64,000 nucleotides of DNA, taken from contig NZ_VFJE01000056.1 in assembly GCF_006385255.1 (NCBI RefSeq), positions 620,001 to 684,000 of the forward strand. Reading direction: 5' to 3'. Below the pieces are notes generated by a model. It was not told the DNA's origin, did no database searches, and saw nothing but the letters and a program-made list of their open reading frames with translations. The position numbers were made by a program, and so were the translations under genes. The DNA is from Flavobacterium microcysteis. GTDB lineage: Bacteria > Bacteroidota > Bacteroidia > Flavobacteriales > Flavobacteriaceae. Each line of letters opens with the position of its first letter. Within the stretch, counting starts at the first letter, position 1. Of the stretch, positions 53,444 to 62,349 are shown one piece after another.

Positions 53444-53977
53444 ATGATAACCCTGCAAGGAAAAAATATTTATCTCAGAGCTCTCGAACCCGAGGATCTT
53501 GAATTTGTTTTTGCTGTTGAAAATGACGAATCCATATGGGAATTCAGCAATACGCAAACTCCGTATAGTAGGTTTCTTATTCGTCAGTATCTCGAAAATG
53601 CCCATCAGGATATTTATGAAGCCAAACAATTGCGTCTGGCTATCTGCAAAAATGATACATTTGAGGCTATCGGTTTGATTGACCTGTTTGAATATGATCC
53701 AAGAAATAATCGTGCAGGAATAGGAATCGTTATCAAAAATGAAGGAAACCGGAATCAAGGCATAGGTTCGCAGGCCTTGGAACTGCTAATCCACTATTCG
53801 TTCCGTCAATTAAATTTAAAACAGCTGTTTGCAAATATCAATCCCAAGAATGAAGCAAGTATAGCACTTTTTACTAATTTTGGCTTTGAAAAAATCGGAA
53901 TAAAAAAACAATGGAATCTAATCGATGGCGTTTATAAAGATGAAGCGATGTTCCAGCTAATCAATCAACAATCTTAA
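53444..53977 (+). CDS. GNAT-family N-acetyltransferase
   Basis: This 177-residue protein has the RimJ/SpeG-like GNAT layout: LRALEPEDLEFVF at the start, the acetyl-CoA loop GNRNQGIGSQALELL and NPKNEASIALFTNFGF near the end. It transfers an acetyl group from acetyl-CoA to an amine; spermidine or a protein N terminus are possible targets, but the substrate is not shown. It lies between dapF and mltG in the same direction with short gaps. Confidence 0.88.
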   Translation: MITLQGKNIYLRALEPEDLEFVFAVENDESIWEFSNTQTPYSRFLIRQYLENAHQDIYEAKQLRLAICKNDTFEAIGLIDLFEYDPRNNRAGIGIVIKNEGNRNQGIGSQALELLIHYSFRQLNLKQLFANINPKNEASIALFTNFGFEKIGIKKQWNLIDGVYKDEAMFQLINQQS

Positions 53978-53990
53978 AAAAGAGTATTAC

Positions 53991-55031
53991 GTGAAAATTA
54001 AAAAAATCGTTGCAATATTTTCAGTGCTTTTAGTACTGGCATTGTCTATCTATGGTTATATGCTGTACAGAAAAATCTTTTCTGCCAACACAAAGTTTTC
54101 TGAAAGTGAGATGTTTGTCTATATTCCTACGGATGCAAATTATGAAACTGTAGAGAAAATTGTGGCTCCCTATATTGAAAACATGGACAACTTCAGGATG
54201 GTGGCTGAAAAGAAATCGTATGTCACCAACGTAAAGCCAGGTAAATTTCTTTTGAAAAAAGGAATGAATAACAACGACATCATTAACTCGTTGCGTATAA
54301 GCTTACCTGTAAAGTTAGCATTCAATAATCAGGAAAGACTAGAAGATTTTGCTGGAAGAATTGGCTCTCAGATTGAAGCAGACAGTACTTCCTTAATGAA
54401 AGCTTTTACGGATAAGACCTTTTTGGAAGAAAACGGATTTACAGAAGAAAATGTATTAAGCATGTTTATTCCGAATTCGTATGAATTTTTCTGGAATACT
54501 TCTGCGGAAAAATTCCGTGACAGAATGGCGAAAGAATACCGTGGTTTTTGGAATGACGAGAGAAAAGCAAAGGCAGAAGCTTTAAATCTTACGCCATTGG
54601 AAGTTTCTTCTTTGGCAGCGATCGTACATAAAGAAACAGTAAAAACAGACGAAAGACCTAGAGTGGCGGGAGTATACTTAAACCGACTGAAATCAGGAAT
54701 CAAGCTTCAAGCGGATCCTACGGTTATTTATGCTGTGAAGAAAGAGGCGAATGATTTTGGGCGTGTTATAAAAAGGGTTTTGAATAAAGACCTTGAAACG
54801 GTATCGCCATACAATACATACCAAAATTTCGGATTACCTCCAGGGCCGATTGCTATGCCTGACGTATCAGCAATTGATGCCGTATTGAATCCGGAAAAAC
54901 ACAATTACATCTATTTCTGTGCAAGCGTAACTAATTTTGGTTACCACGAATTTGCCGTGACTCCTGCTCAGCATGAGGTGAATCGCCAGAAATATATAGC
55001 TTGGGTAAACCAACAAGGAATCAAAAGATAG
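53991..55031 (+). CDS. mltG: endolytic murein transglycosylase MltG
   Basis: This 346-residue protein has one N-terminal transmembrane helix (about 5-27) and a YceG/MltG domain. The catalytic Glu215 is in IVHKETVKTDE, with LQADPTVIYA and LPPGPIAMPDVSAI. It cuts nascent glycan strands and so sets their length. The start codon is GTG (53991). The next gene starts 2 bp after the stop. Confidence 0.94.
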   Translation: MKIKKIVAIFSVLLVLALSIYGYMLYRKIFSANTKFSESEMFVYIPTDANYETVEKIVAPYIENMDNFRMVAEKKSYVTNVKPGKFLLKKGMNNNDIINSLRISLPVKLAFNNQERLEDFAGRIGSQIEADSTSLMKAFTDKTFLEENGFTEENVLSMFIPNSYEFFWNTSAEKFRDRMAKEYRGFWNDERKAKAEALNLTPLEVSSLAAIVHKETVKTDERPRVAGVYLNRLKSGIKLQADPTVIYAVKKEANDFGRVIKRVLNKDLETVSPYNTYQNFGLPPGPIAMPDVSAIDAVLNPEKHNYIYFCASVTNFGYHEFAVTPAQHEVNRQKYIAWVNQQGIKR

Positions 55032-55033
55032 TT

Positions 55034-55948
55034 TTGAAATATTATAGCGCATTATATTTTTTATTCTTGCTGCTATTTACAGATGGCCTGGCGCAAAATC
55101 AATTCCAAGATTTTCTCAGGCCATCTGATAGTTTAAATATACAGCGAAGAAATGCCGTTGTCATTTCAGAAGGTATAGCCATAACTGGTGCTCTTGTTGG
55201 GCTGAACCAGCTTTGGTATAAAGATTATGAAAAATCCGGCTTCCACTTCAAAAATGATAATGCCTCCTGGCTCCAAATGGACAAGGCCGGACATGTGTAT
55301 TCTTCTTACCATATTGGACGCTTTGGAGCAGAACTCCTGGATTGGAGCGGTGTTTCAAAAAAAGACCAACTAATTTATGGAGCCACCACAGGCTTTGTAT
55401 TTTTGACCGCAGTAGAAGTTCTTGACGGATATTCTTCAGAATGGGGTTTTTCATGGGGCGATGCCGCAGCTAATGCTTCGGGGACTTTATTGTATGTGTC
55501 ACAGGAACTGTTATGGGATGAACAGCGTATTGTTCCGAAGTTTTCTTTCCATAGAACTCCGTATGCCAGAGCACGGCCAGAAGTGTTAGGCGCATCATTT
55601 TCAGAAGAAATCTTAAAAGATTATAATGGTCAAACTTACTGGCTGTCGGCCAATATCCATTCTTTTTTTAAGGAATCAAAAGTTCCAAAATGGCTTAACC
55701 TAGCTGTTGGTTATGGAGGCGAAGGAATGATTACGGCAAATGATGAGCTCGTCAACACGATTTTCCTGCCAGAAAAGCAAAGAACGCGCCAATTTTATCT
55801 TAGTCTCGACGTCGATTTGACAAAAATTAATACCAATTCACATTTTTTAAAGACGCTTTTTTCTGTTTTTAATTCTATTAAGGTTCCTGCACCTACCATA
55901 GAATTCAGGGAGTTAGGCGGTATAAAGTGGCACTTTATCTATTTTTAG
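55034..55948 (+). CDS. DUF2279 family exported protein
   Basis: This 304-residue protein starts at a TTG two bp after the mltG stop, giving a normal signal peptide (YFLFLLLFTDGLAQ). Family motifs include WLQMDKAGHVYSSYHIGRFG, VEVLDGYSSEWGFSWGDAAAN and LLWDEQRIVPKFSFH. DUF2279 is related to YfiM and is thought to be an outer-membrane or periplasmic protein of unknown role. Strong coupling to mltG suggests a link to cell-wall work. Earlier in-frame starts would overlap mltG. Confidence 0.82.
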   Translation: MKYYSALYFLFLLLFTDGLAQNQFQDFLRPSDSLNIQRRNAVVISEGIAITGALVGLNQLWYKDYEKSGFHFKNDNASWLQMDKAGHVYSSYHIGRFGAELLDWSGVSKKDQLIYGATTGFVFLTAVEVLDGYSSEWGFSWGDAAANASGTLLYVSQELLWDEQRIVPKFSFHRTPYARARPEVLGASFSEEILKDYNGQTYWLSANIHSFFKESKVPKWLNLAVGYGGEGMITANDELVNTIFLPEKQRTRQFYLSLDVDLTKINTNSHFLKTLFSVFNSIKVPAPTIEFRELGGIKWHFIYF

Positions 55949-55967
55949 AAAATATTAACATGCTGAT

Positions 55968-55998
55968 TTTCAGCTTAATATTATTTATTGTATATTTG
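55968..55998 (+). promoter_or_regulatory. promoter of the lysozyme-like gene
   Basis: TTTC (55968-55971), 19 bp, TATATTTG (55991-55998). A GCTGA-TTT-TCAGC palindrome (55962-55974) overlaps the -33 element. Confidence 0.6.
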
Positions 55999-56045
55999 CC
56001 CCGTAGAAATTTCAAGAAGGTGACAGCGCTTGAGAAATCAAATTT

Positions 56046-56687
56046 ATGTTAAGAAAGTATTATTTTTTTGCCGGACTGATACTGTCCGTTGCGTTCATTA
56101 CATTAGGGTTTACCTCTAAAGAATCAGAAAAAGACTCTTGGTTTTATGTAGGAGATGATGAAGAAATCATTAGCACAGTTCCTACACTCGATGAAAGCCA
56201 ATATGTCAACCTAGAACTCCCTTACACCGGGAAATCGTACACAGGCTTTAAACAAGCCATTGCCATCAGAGAATCTCAAGGCCAATACAAATTAGTAAAT
56301 CCTTTTGGATACATGGGGAAATACCAATTTGGCATGTCAGCTCTTCGTTCCATCGGAATCAAAAGCAGAAGCGAGTTCTTAAATAATCCTAGACTTCAGG
56401 AAAAAGCTTTCAAAGCGTTATTGTCTATCAATAAGGCGCAATTGTCGGCTGAAATTGAAAAATTTGAAGGAAAGATTATCAATGGAGTCAAAATTACCGA
56501 ATCCGGAATTCTGGCAGCGGCACATTTAGGTGGAGCCGGTTCCGTAAAGAATTACTTGCATAGCAATGGGAAACGCAAATTTAAAGATGGCTTTGGTACA
56601 TCAATGAAAAGTTACTTTAAGCTATTTGCTGGCTATGATACTTCGCATATCATTCCTAATATGAATGCAAAAGTGAAGCTGAATTAA
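56046..56687 (+). CDS. exported lysozyme-like protein
   Basis: This 213-residue protein has an N-terminal signal or anchor (FFAGLILSVAFITLGF) followed by a lysozyme-like fold. The probable catalytic Glu76 is in FKQAIAIRESQGQY, followed by NPFGYMGKYQFGMSAL and a GILAAAHLGGAGSVKNYL segment. Such proteins act as lytic transglycosylases on peptidoglycan. It has its own promoter and a strong terminator. It follows dapF-mltG, giving a small wall-related neighbourhood. Activity is inferred. Confidence 0.72.
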   Translation: MLRKYYFFAGLILSVAFITLGFTSKESEKDSWFYVGDDEEIISTVPTLDESQYVNLELPYTGKSYTGFKQAIAIRESQGQYKLVNPFGYMGKYQFGMSALRSIGIKSRSEFLNNPRLQEKAFKALLSINKAQLSAEIEKFEGKIINGVKITESGILAAAHLGGAGSVKNYLHSNGKRKFKDGFGTSMKSYFKLFAGYDTSHIIPNMNAKVKLN

Positions 56688-56706
56688 AAAAAGCTTATCG
56701 AAGAAT

Positions 56707-56738
56707 AAAAAAAGGAAGACGAAAGTCTTCCTTTTTTT
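56707..56738. terminator. bidirectional terminator
   Basis: A 14-bp stem (A7-GGAAGAC/GTCTTCC-T7) with a GAAA tetraloop. It serves the lysozyme-like gene and the convergent RsmI-like gene. Confidence 0.95.
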
Positions 56739-56752
56739 GTTTTATGTTTCTG

Positions 56753-57469
56753 CTAATTGGTCTTGTGAATGATAAAAATACAAGGTCGGTTATGCAGGTC
56801 TACTTTTGTTTTTTTCCAGTCTGCCACTCTTAGTGTTTTGATATATTCGGTAGGCAGCGTAATATCGCAGGCAATGCATAATAAGGTATTGCCTTGCAAG
56901 GTTTGAAGTAGGTCTTCCAGTAACTTATTGTTTCTATAAGGTGTTTCTATAAAAAGCTGGGATTGGTTTTTGTCGTAAGACAACTTTTCCAGGTTTTTTA
57001 AAGCCGATTTTTTTTCTGACTTGTCAATAGGAAGATAACCGTTAAAAGCAAAACTCTGTCCGTTCATTCCGGATGCCATAAGTGCCAATAGGATGGAGGA
57101 TGGGCCAACCAGCGGAACTACCTGTATTCCTCTTTCATGGGCAATCTTAACGATTACTGCACCTGGATCGGCAACTCCGGGACAACCGGCTTCAGACATC
57201 AATCCTACATTAATTCCCTGGAGGCAAGGTTTGATCATCTGTTCGTATTCCTTACTGTCGGTATGTTTGTTAAGCAGGCTTATTTTTAAATCCGGCTGTT
57301 TTTTTTCAGGATGTACGACTTTTATTGACTTCCGTGCTGTTTTTTCGTTCTCAACAATATAATAATCAATGAAATCGATGGCTCTCTTGACCGTTTGTGG
57401 CAATACATCCATCGGGTCGCTTTCGCCAAGCGTTGTCGGAATCAGGTATAGTTTTCCTAAGGCTTTCAT
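56753..57469 (-). CDS. RsmI-like tetrapyrrole methylase family protein
   Basis: This 238-residue SAM-dependent methyltransferase has the family motifs LYLIPTTLGE, LMSEAGCPGVADPG and VPLVGPSSILLALMASG. The EDTR...TRKLL region of true RsmI (16S rRNA C1402 ribose methylation) is replaced by VENEKTARKSIK, so it belongs to the RsmI-like branch, with unknown substrate. Its start overlaps the stop of the phosphatase gene by 4 bp, which implies co-translation. Confidence 0.83.
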   Translation of the reverse strand: MKALGKLYLIPTTLGESDPMDVLPQTVKRAIDFIDYYIVENEKTARKSIKVVHPEKKQPDLKISLLNKHTDSKEYEQMIKPCLQGINVGLMSEAGCPGVADPGAVIVKIAHERGIQVVPLVGPSSILLALMASGMNGQSFAFNGYLPIDKSEKKSALKNLEKLSYDKNQSQLFIETPYRNNKLLEDLLQTLQGNTLLCIACDITLPTEYIKTLRVADWKKTKVDLHNRPCIFIIHKTN

Positions 57470-57933
57470 TGGTGTTTTGCTATAAGTTTTTCAGCTATGA
57501 TTTCGCAGACTTCGTCTAACATGCCGTATACATTCGAAAATCCGTCTTCCAATCCGAAATAAGGATCCGGAACATCTACATTTTCGTCAGGGAAAAGCTC
57601 GTTAAGAATCAAGCTGACTTTTGATTTTGCTTCTGCATTTGGAGCCAGACGCATGACATCTTTATAATTAGAATTGTCCATTACAAAAATATAATCGTTG
57701 GTCTCAAAATCTTTAGCAGTAAACAATCTTCCTCTTTGTCTTGAAATGTCCAAGCCTTTTGATTTGGCAATAGCTATGGATCGGGAATCGGGTTGTCTTC
57801 CAACATGCCAATCACCAGTACCTGCTGAATCTACGATAAACTGATTCCGAGGAAGTTTAGACTGCAAGATACCTTCTGCCAATGGTGAACGGCAAATGTT
57901 TCCGAGGCAGACCATCAATATTTTTACAGGCAT
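57466..57933 (-). CDS. low-molecular-weight protein-tyrosine phosphatase
   Basis: This 155-residue cytosolic phosphatase has the P-loop CLGNICRS (Cys9, Arg15) and the general-acid DPYF segment at ~120. It removes phosphate from protein tyrosines; in many bacteria the partner is a polysaccharide-export kinase, but none is nearby. It overlaps the RsmI-like gene and lies 51 bp downstream of dnaA on the same strand. Confidence 0.92.
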   Translation of the reverse strand: MPVKILMVCLGNICRSPLAEGILQSKLPRNQFIVDSAGTGDWHVGRQPDSRSIAIAKSKGLDISRQRGRLFTAKDFETNDYIFVMDNSNYKDVMRLAPNAEAKSKVSLILNELFPDENVDVPDPYFGLEDGFSNVYGMLDEVCEIIAEKLIAKHQ

Positions 57934-57984
57934 AATGTTAAGTGTCGGTTATCAGAATTCAGGCTTCAGAAAGTTTCTGAACTC

Positions 57985-59412
57985 TTATAAAGATAATTTC
58001 TTATTGATATCGTCAACAAATTTCTTGAACTGCTTGTCTGTCGAAACCAGGTTGTCAACAGTTTTGCAGGCATGAAGTACGGTTGCGTGGTCACGGTCTC
58101 CGATTTGCGATCCGATATTAGCCAAAGATGCTTTGGTATATTTTTTTGCAAAGAACATGGCCAATTGTCTGGCTTGAACCACGTGACGCTTTCTTGTTTT
58201 AGACTGAAGCATGTCAAGGTCAAGCTGGAAATAATCGGATACGACTTTTTGGATATAGTCGATTGAGATTTCGCGCTTTACGTTCTTTACGAATTTTTCA
58301 ACAATTTGTTTGGCAAGGTCAAGTGTCACTTCTTTTTTGTTGAAAGAAGACTGCGCAATTAAGGAGATAATAGCTCCTTCTAATTCGCGGACATTTGACT
58401 TGATGTTTCTGGCAACGTATTCAATGATTTCTTCAGGAACTTCAACACCGTCACGATATAGGATGTTCTTCAAGATAGAAATCCTTGTTTCATAATCCGG
58501 CTGGTGCAATTCTGCAGAAAGTCCCCATTTAAAACGAGAAAGCAATCGTTGCTCAATATCCTGCATATCAACAGGAGCCTTGTCTGAAGTAAGGATTACC
58601 TGTTTTCCGTTTTGGTGCAAATAGTTGAAAATGTGGAAAAATACATCTTGAGTTCCGGTTTTTCCAGATAAGAATTGTACGTCATCAATAATAAGGACAT
58701 CGATTAATTGGTAAAAATGGATGAAATCATTACGTGTGTTTTTCTTTACGGAATCAATATACTGCTGCGTAAATATTTCAGCAGAAATATAAAGTACGGT
58801 TTTTTCAGGGTATTTGTCTTTTATCTCAACGCCTATAGCATGTGCTAAGTGGGTTTTACCCAAACCAACGCCACCAAAAATCAACAAAGGATTAAAAGAA
58901 GTGCCGCCTGGTTTGTTAGCAACAGCCATACCTGCTGAACGAGCCAATCGGTTTGAATCACCTTCAAGGAAGTTATCAAAGCTGTAATTGGCATTCAGTT
59001 GAGATTCGATTTTGACATTCCTGATTCCAGGAATAACAAAAGGATTTTTTAGTTCAGGATTTTTATTTTGTAATGGAACATCAACATCCTGTGCTTTTAC
59101 AGGTTGGCGGTGCGCACTAGGCAATTGTTCCGTAAACGGTTGTTTATTGCCATAAGTGTTTTCCATCTTAATTTTATAGAGTAACTTTGCGTTTTTTCCA
59201 AGTTCTTTTGTTAACGCAACTTTTAATAATTTTACATAGTGTTCCTCCAGCCATTCATAAAAGAATTTGCTGGGAACTTGGATGTATAGAGCATTGTCTG
59301 TTAGCTCAACCGATTTAATAGGTTCAAACCAAGTTTTGTATGCCTGATCTTGAATGTTGTCCTTTATAAAAGAGAGACAATTTTCCCATACCGATTGCGC
59401 AGTTTTGTTCAT
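57985..59412 (-). CDS. dnaA: chromosomal replication initiator DnaA
   Basis: This 475-residue protein has an N-terminal domain, a linker (~85-130) and an AAA+ domain with Walker A GGVGLGKTH (Lys186) and Walker B LIIDDVQFL. The C-terminal DNA-binding domain carries RDHATVLHACKTVDN. It binds DnaA boxes to open oriC. No cluster of TTATCCACA boxes was found upstream (59413-59613) or elsewhere in the window, so the origin is probably elsewhere. It is followed by the tyrosine phosphatase on the same strand. Confidence 0.97.
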   Translation of the reverse strand: MNKTAQSVWENCLSFIKDNIQDQAYKTWFEPIKSVELTDNALYIQVPSKFFYEWLEEHYVKLLKVALTKELGKNAKLLYKIKMENTYGNKQPFTEQLPSAHRQPVKAQDVDVPLQNKNPELKNPFVIPGIRNVKIESQLNANYSFDNFLEGDSNRLARSAGMAVANKPGGTSFNPLLIFGGVGLGKTHLAHAIGVEIKDKYPEKTVLYISAEIFTQQYIDSVKKNTRNDFIHFYQLIDVLIIDDVQFLSGKTGTQDVFFHIFNYLHQNGKQVILTSDKAPVDMQDIEQRLLSRFKWGLSAELHQPDYETRISILKNILYRDGVEVPEEIIEYVARNIKSNVRELEGAIISLIAQSSFNKKEVTLDLAKQIVEKFVKNVKREISIDYIQKVVSDYFQLDLDMLQSKTRKRHVVQARQLAMFFAKKYTKASLANIGSQIGDRDHATVLHACKTVDNLVSTDKQFKKFVDDINKKLSL

Positions 59413-59613
59413 ATATCCTGATAAATTATTATTGTTTTTAAAGTAATTCCTACAAAAGAAAAAGAGCCTCTTTCGTAACTTCTTTGGGAGAACAAATATG
59501 TGACAAAAATCTGTAAAAAAAAATTAATTACATGTTGATTTTGTAAAAATATTGTTGTAAGTACACAGTAAAAATACATTGTCTTAACCTTAATTTTAAA
59601 ATGCAAAAAAAGG

Positions 59614-60018
59614 ATGCGAGAATATGAGTTTAAAGTAAGGGTTCGTTATGCTGAAACGGATCAAATGGGTGTTGTTTATCATGGGAATTATGCCCAATAT
59701 TTTGAGATGGGACGTGTGGAATGGCTCAGAAATCTAGGGGTTTCGTATAAATGGATGGAAGAAAACGGAATTATGCTTCCGGTTGTCTCTCTTTCTATGA
59801 ACTACAAAAAACCGGCTCGCTATGACGACCTGATCCGAGTGAAAACCATCTTTAAAAGCCAGACTTCTGTGAAGATAGAATTCGACTATGAGATTTATAA
59901 CGAAAAGGATGAGTTATTAACAATCGGCAATTCTATGTTAGTATTTGTAGACATGAAAACAGGCCGTCCAACGCTCCCGCCGGACTATATTGTTGAGAAG
60001 CTTTTAACGCTTGCATAG
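59614..60018 (+). CDS. YbgC-type acyl-CoA thioesterase
   Basis: This 134-residue hot-dog protein has the YbgC/4-hydroxybenzoyl-CoA thioesterase motif YAETDQMGVVYHGNY (Asp16 probably catalytic) and RVEWLRNLG. It hydrolyses short or branched acyl-CoA. It starts divergently from dnaA across 201 bp of AT-rich DNA and ends 20 bp before the convergent YigZ gene. Confidence 0.9.
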   Translation: MREYEFKVRVRYAETDQMGVVYHGNYAQYFEMGRVEWLRNLGVSYKWMEENGIMLPVVSLSMNYKKPARYDDLIRVKTIFKSQTSVKIEFDYEIYNEKDELLTIGNSMLVFVDMKTGRPTLPPDYIVEKLLTLA

Positions 60019-60038
60019 GAATACTATTGAATCGGTAT

Positions 60039-60650
60039 TTATTCTTTTAATTTGATGCCGATTTCATATAAATTAGAAAAAATGTCGAATACCATTTCGG
60101 CATTTTTTTTTCGTGTTTTTATCTCAATCTCGCAGCTCATTTCCATTTTTTGCGAAACGATATCCAGATTTTTCTCCTTGATAACCCGCATTACTTTGTT
60201 CATGTTTTTGTAATCAAAAGAGACCAGATAGTGGATGTCGATTGTTTTTTCTGCAATTTCCGAAGCTTCCAAAGCCATTTGTGCGGCGGCTCTATAAGCT
60301 GAAATCAAACCTCCAACACCTAATTTCACACCGCCAAAATAACGGACAACTACAACCAATACGTTTGTAATTTCAAAAGATTGTATCTGACCATAAATAG
60401 GCATTCCAGCACTATTGCTAGGCTCGCCATCATCATTGGCTCTGAAATATATTTTTTCTGTTCCGATTTGGAATGCGTAACACCAATGTCTTGCAGAATG
60501 ATGCTGTTTGCGTAAGTCTTCAAGGATTTCTTTGGCTTCCTCTTCAGAGGAAATCGGAAATGCGTAACCGAAAAATTTGCTATTTTTTTCTTTGTATAGA
60601 ACTTCTTCCGAAGGAAAATCGAGCGTTCTGTAAGTATCTTTTACTTCCAA
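60039..60650 (-). CDS. YigZ/IMPACT family protein
   Basis: This 203-residue protein has the UPF0029 N-terminal domain: NSKFFGYAFPISSEEEAKEI, ARHWCYAFQIG, DDGEPSNSAGMPIYGQI, VVVVRYFGGVKLGVGGLISAYR. It also has a C-terminal ferredoxin-like domain. The family is linked to IMPACT, a translation regulator in eukaryotes; its bacterial role is unclear. It ends the ribD-HAD-YigZ set on the minus strand, 3 bp after the HAD gene. Confidence 0.9.
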   Translation of the reverse strand: MEVKDTYRTLDFPSEEVLYKEKNSKFFGYAFPISSEEEAKEILEDLRKQHHSARHWCYAFQIGTEKIYFRANDDGEPSNSAGMPIYGQIQSFEITNVLVVVVRYFGGVKLGVGGLISAYRAAAQMALEASEIAEKTIDIHYLVSFDYKNMNKVMRVIKEKNLDIVSQKMEMSCEIEIKTRKKNAEMVFDIFSNLYEIGIKLKE

Positions 60651-60653
60651 AAT

Positions 60654-61262
60654 TTATAGAGAAATAATTTTTTTGTCGAACATATCTACAACATCTTCCT
60701 CGCCAACTTTTAGGTTCCATACTTGAAATCCTAGGCTTTCGGCAACATCTGTATTGTCTTTTCTGTCGTCTACAAATAAAGTGCGTTTGGGTGATAATTC
60801 GTGCTTGTTGATAATATAATTAAAAGCTTCCGGCTCCGGTTTCCGTTGTCCGATTTCAAAAGAGAAATATACTTTTTCAAAACATTGGTAGAAATCCCTA
60901 CTAAAAGATTCGCCAACTATGTGCTCGAATTGCTCCACATGGATTGAATCCGTATTGCTTAGCAAAAATAAACGGTAGCTATGCGAAAGTTTATGAAGAA
61001 ATTCCAATCGGTATAAGGGAAAATCCAAAAGCACCTTGCTCCAGGCATTTTTGATTTCTTCCAACGAAGCATTTGGGATATGGCTCTGGATTCCTTTCAG
61101 GAAAGCATCTTCTTTGATGTTTCCTTTTTCAAATTTATAGTTCAGCTTGTCCAGTTCTTCTGTCCATTCTTTCAAACCCAACGACTTCAAAGCTTTTTGC
61201 ATAGCATCGAAATCCAGGTTGATGAAAATATCTCCAAAATCGAAAATTATTGTATTAATCAT
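60654..61262 (-). CDS. HAD-superfamily hydrolase
   Basis: This 202-residue protein has motif I FDFGDI (nucleophile Asp8; the usual second Asp is Gly10), motif II LLSNTDS, and motifs III/IV around KPEPEAF and FVDDRKDN. The DxG form is typical of YihX-like sugar-phosphate phosphatases. Its start overlaps the end of ribD by 8 bp, so it may dephosphorylate a riboflavin intermediate; this missing-phosphatase idea comes from context only. Confidence 0.85.
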   Translation of the reverse strand: MINTIIFDFGDIFINLDFDAMQKALKSLGLKEWTEELDKLNYKFEKGNIKEDAFLKGIQSHIPNASLEEIKNAWSKVLLDFPLYRLEFLHKLSHSYRLFLLSNTDSIHVEQFEHIVGESFSRDFYQCFEKVYFSFEIGQRKPEPEAFNYIINKHELSPKRTLFVDDRKDNTDVAESLGFQVWNLKVGEEDVVDMFDKKIISL

Positions 61263-62298
61263 GGCTTTTGAAAATTAAGAGTTCGTCATTCAGGATGCTC
61301 TTCCTGTCTATCAATTCTCCTTTAATTTTTGGAGCTGCTGTCCCGGAAACCAATGAAATAGCTCCTTTGAAGACTCTGGCTTCGTCCCAAAGTCCTGCAT
61401 CGATAAAAGTTTGCAATGTCATTTTGCCGCCTTCGATAATCACGGATTGGATATCGTTTTGGTGCAAAATTTTCAAAATAGAATCGGGGAGGCTCCTATC
61501 AAAGATAGTATTTTCAAAAATAATATTTTCAGAATTTGTCGTTTTTTCTGCTTCCGTAATGATAATTGTTTGGGATGAATTGTCTTTTACGGCATAGTGA
61601 TCAGGAATTTTTCCGGTTCTGTCGAGTACAACACGAATCGGATCATTGCCTTTCCAATCACGGGAATTTAATTTGGGGTTATCGTCAAGTACCGTTTGCG
61701 TCCCAACTAAAATGGCTTGTTCTTCAGTTCTCCATTTATGGACTAATTGGCGAGAATAGGTATTGGTAATCCAAACCGGTTTTTGCTCGTCTCTTGTGTC
61801 AGGACTTAAAAAACCGTCGGCACTTTCTGCCCATTTTAAAATAATATAAGGTCTTTTCTTTTGATGAAACGTAAAGAAACGTTTGTTCAGTTCGTTGCAT
61901 TCTTTTTCTAGAACACCAACAGTTACATTCCGCCCGGCTTCGTTCAATTTTCTGATTCCGTTTCCAGAAACTTTTGCAAAGGGATCAATCGTTCCTATAA
62001 CAATATTGGGTATTTTCTGCTGAATAATCAGATCGCAGCAAGGAGGTGTTTTCCCAAAATGACTGCAAGGTTCCAGACTGACATAAATTGTTGATTTTTC
62101 GAGCAGAGACTTGTCTTTTACAGAATTTACGGCATTGACTTCGGCATGAGGTTCGCCGGCCTTTTGGTGCCAACCTTCGCCTATGATTTTACCTTCATGT
62201 ACGATAACGCTTCCTACCAAAGGATTTGGATAAGTCGTTCCAAGTCCATTTTTGGCAAGCTCTATGCATCGTAATATGTATTTTTCGTGTATCTTCAC
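61255..62298 (-). CDS. ribD: bifunctional riboflavin deaminase/reductase RibD
   Basis: This 347-residue enzyme catalyses two steps of riboflavin synthesis. The deaminase domain (about 1-145) has zinc ligands His51 (HAE), Cys78 and Cys87 (EPCSHFGKTPPC). The reductase domain (about 150-347) has ILKWAESADG and IIEGGKMTLQTF. It overlaps the HAD hydrolase by 8 bp, and a minus-strand -7 element (62303-62310, TACTTTTG) lies 5 bp upstream of its ATG. Confidence 0.95.
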   Translation of the reverse strand: MKIHEKYILRCIELAKNGLGTTYPNPLVGSVIVHEGKIIGEGWHQKAGEPHAEVNAVNSVKDKSLLEKSTIYVSLEPCSHFGKTPPCCDLIIQQKIPNIVIGTIDPFAKVSGNGIRKLNEAGRNVTVGVLEKECNELNKRFFTFHQKKRPYIILKWAESADGFLSPDTRDEQKPVWITNTYSRQLVHKWRTEEQAILVGTQTVLDDNPKLNSRDWKGNDPIRVVLDRTGKIPDHYAVKDNSSQTIIITEAEKTTNSENIIFENTIFDRSLPDSILKILHQNDIQSVIIEGGKMTLQTFIDAGLWDEARVFKGAISLVSGTAAPKIKGELIDRKSILNDELLIFKSHD

Positions 62299-62302
62299 GG
62301 AA

Positions 62303-62310
62303 CAAAAGTA
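62303..62310 (-). promoter_or_regulatory. candidate -7 element of ribD
   Basis: On the minus strand this reads TACTTTTG only 5 bp before the ribD start, implying a leaderless or nearly leaderless message. No -33 TTTG was found. Confidence 0.35.
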
Positions 62311-62349
62311 AGCTAAAATTTTTTAGAGCTTGAAATCCTGAATCCGAAA

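Noticed and set aside
57965..57981. TTCAGAAA-G-TTTCTGAA palindrome after dnaA
   Set aside because: It has no T-run and only a tight stem, so it does not support a terminator; function unclear.
59413..59613. Replication origin upstream of dnaA
   Set aside because: The region is AT-rich, but I found no cluster of TTATCCACA-type boxes or AT-rich repeats. One partial match (TTATCCACT, near 32104) lies before an unrelated gene.
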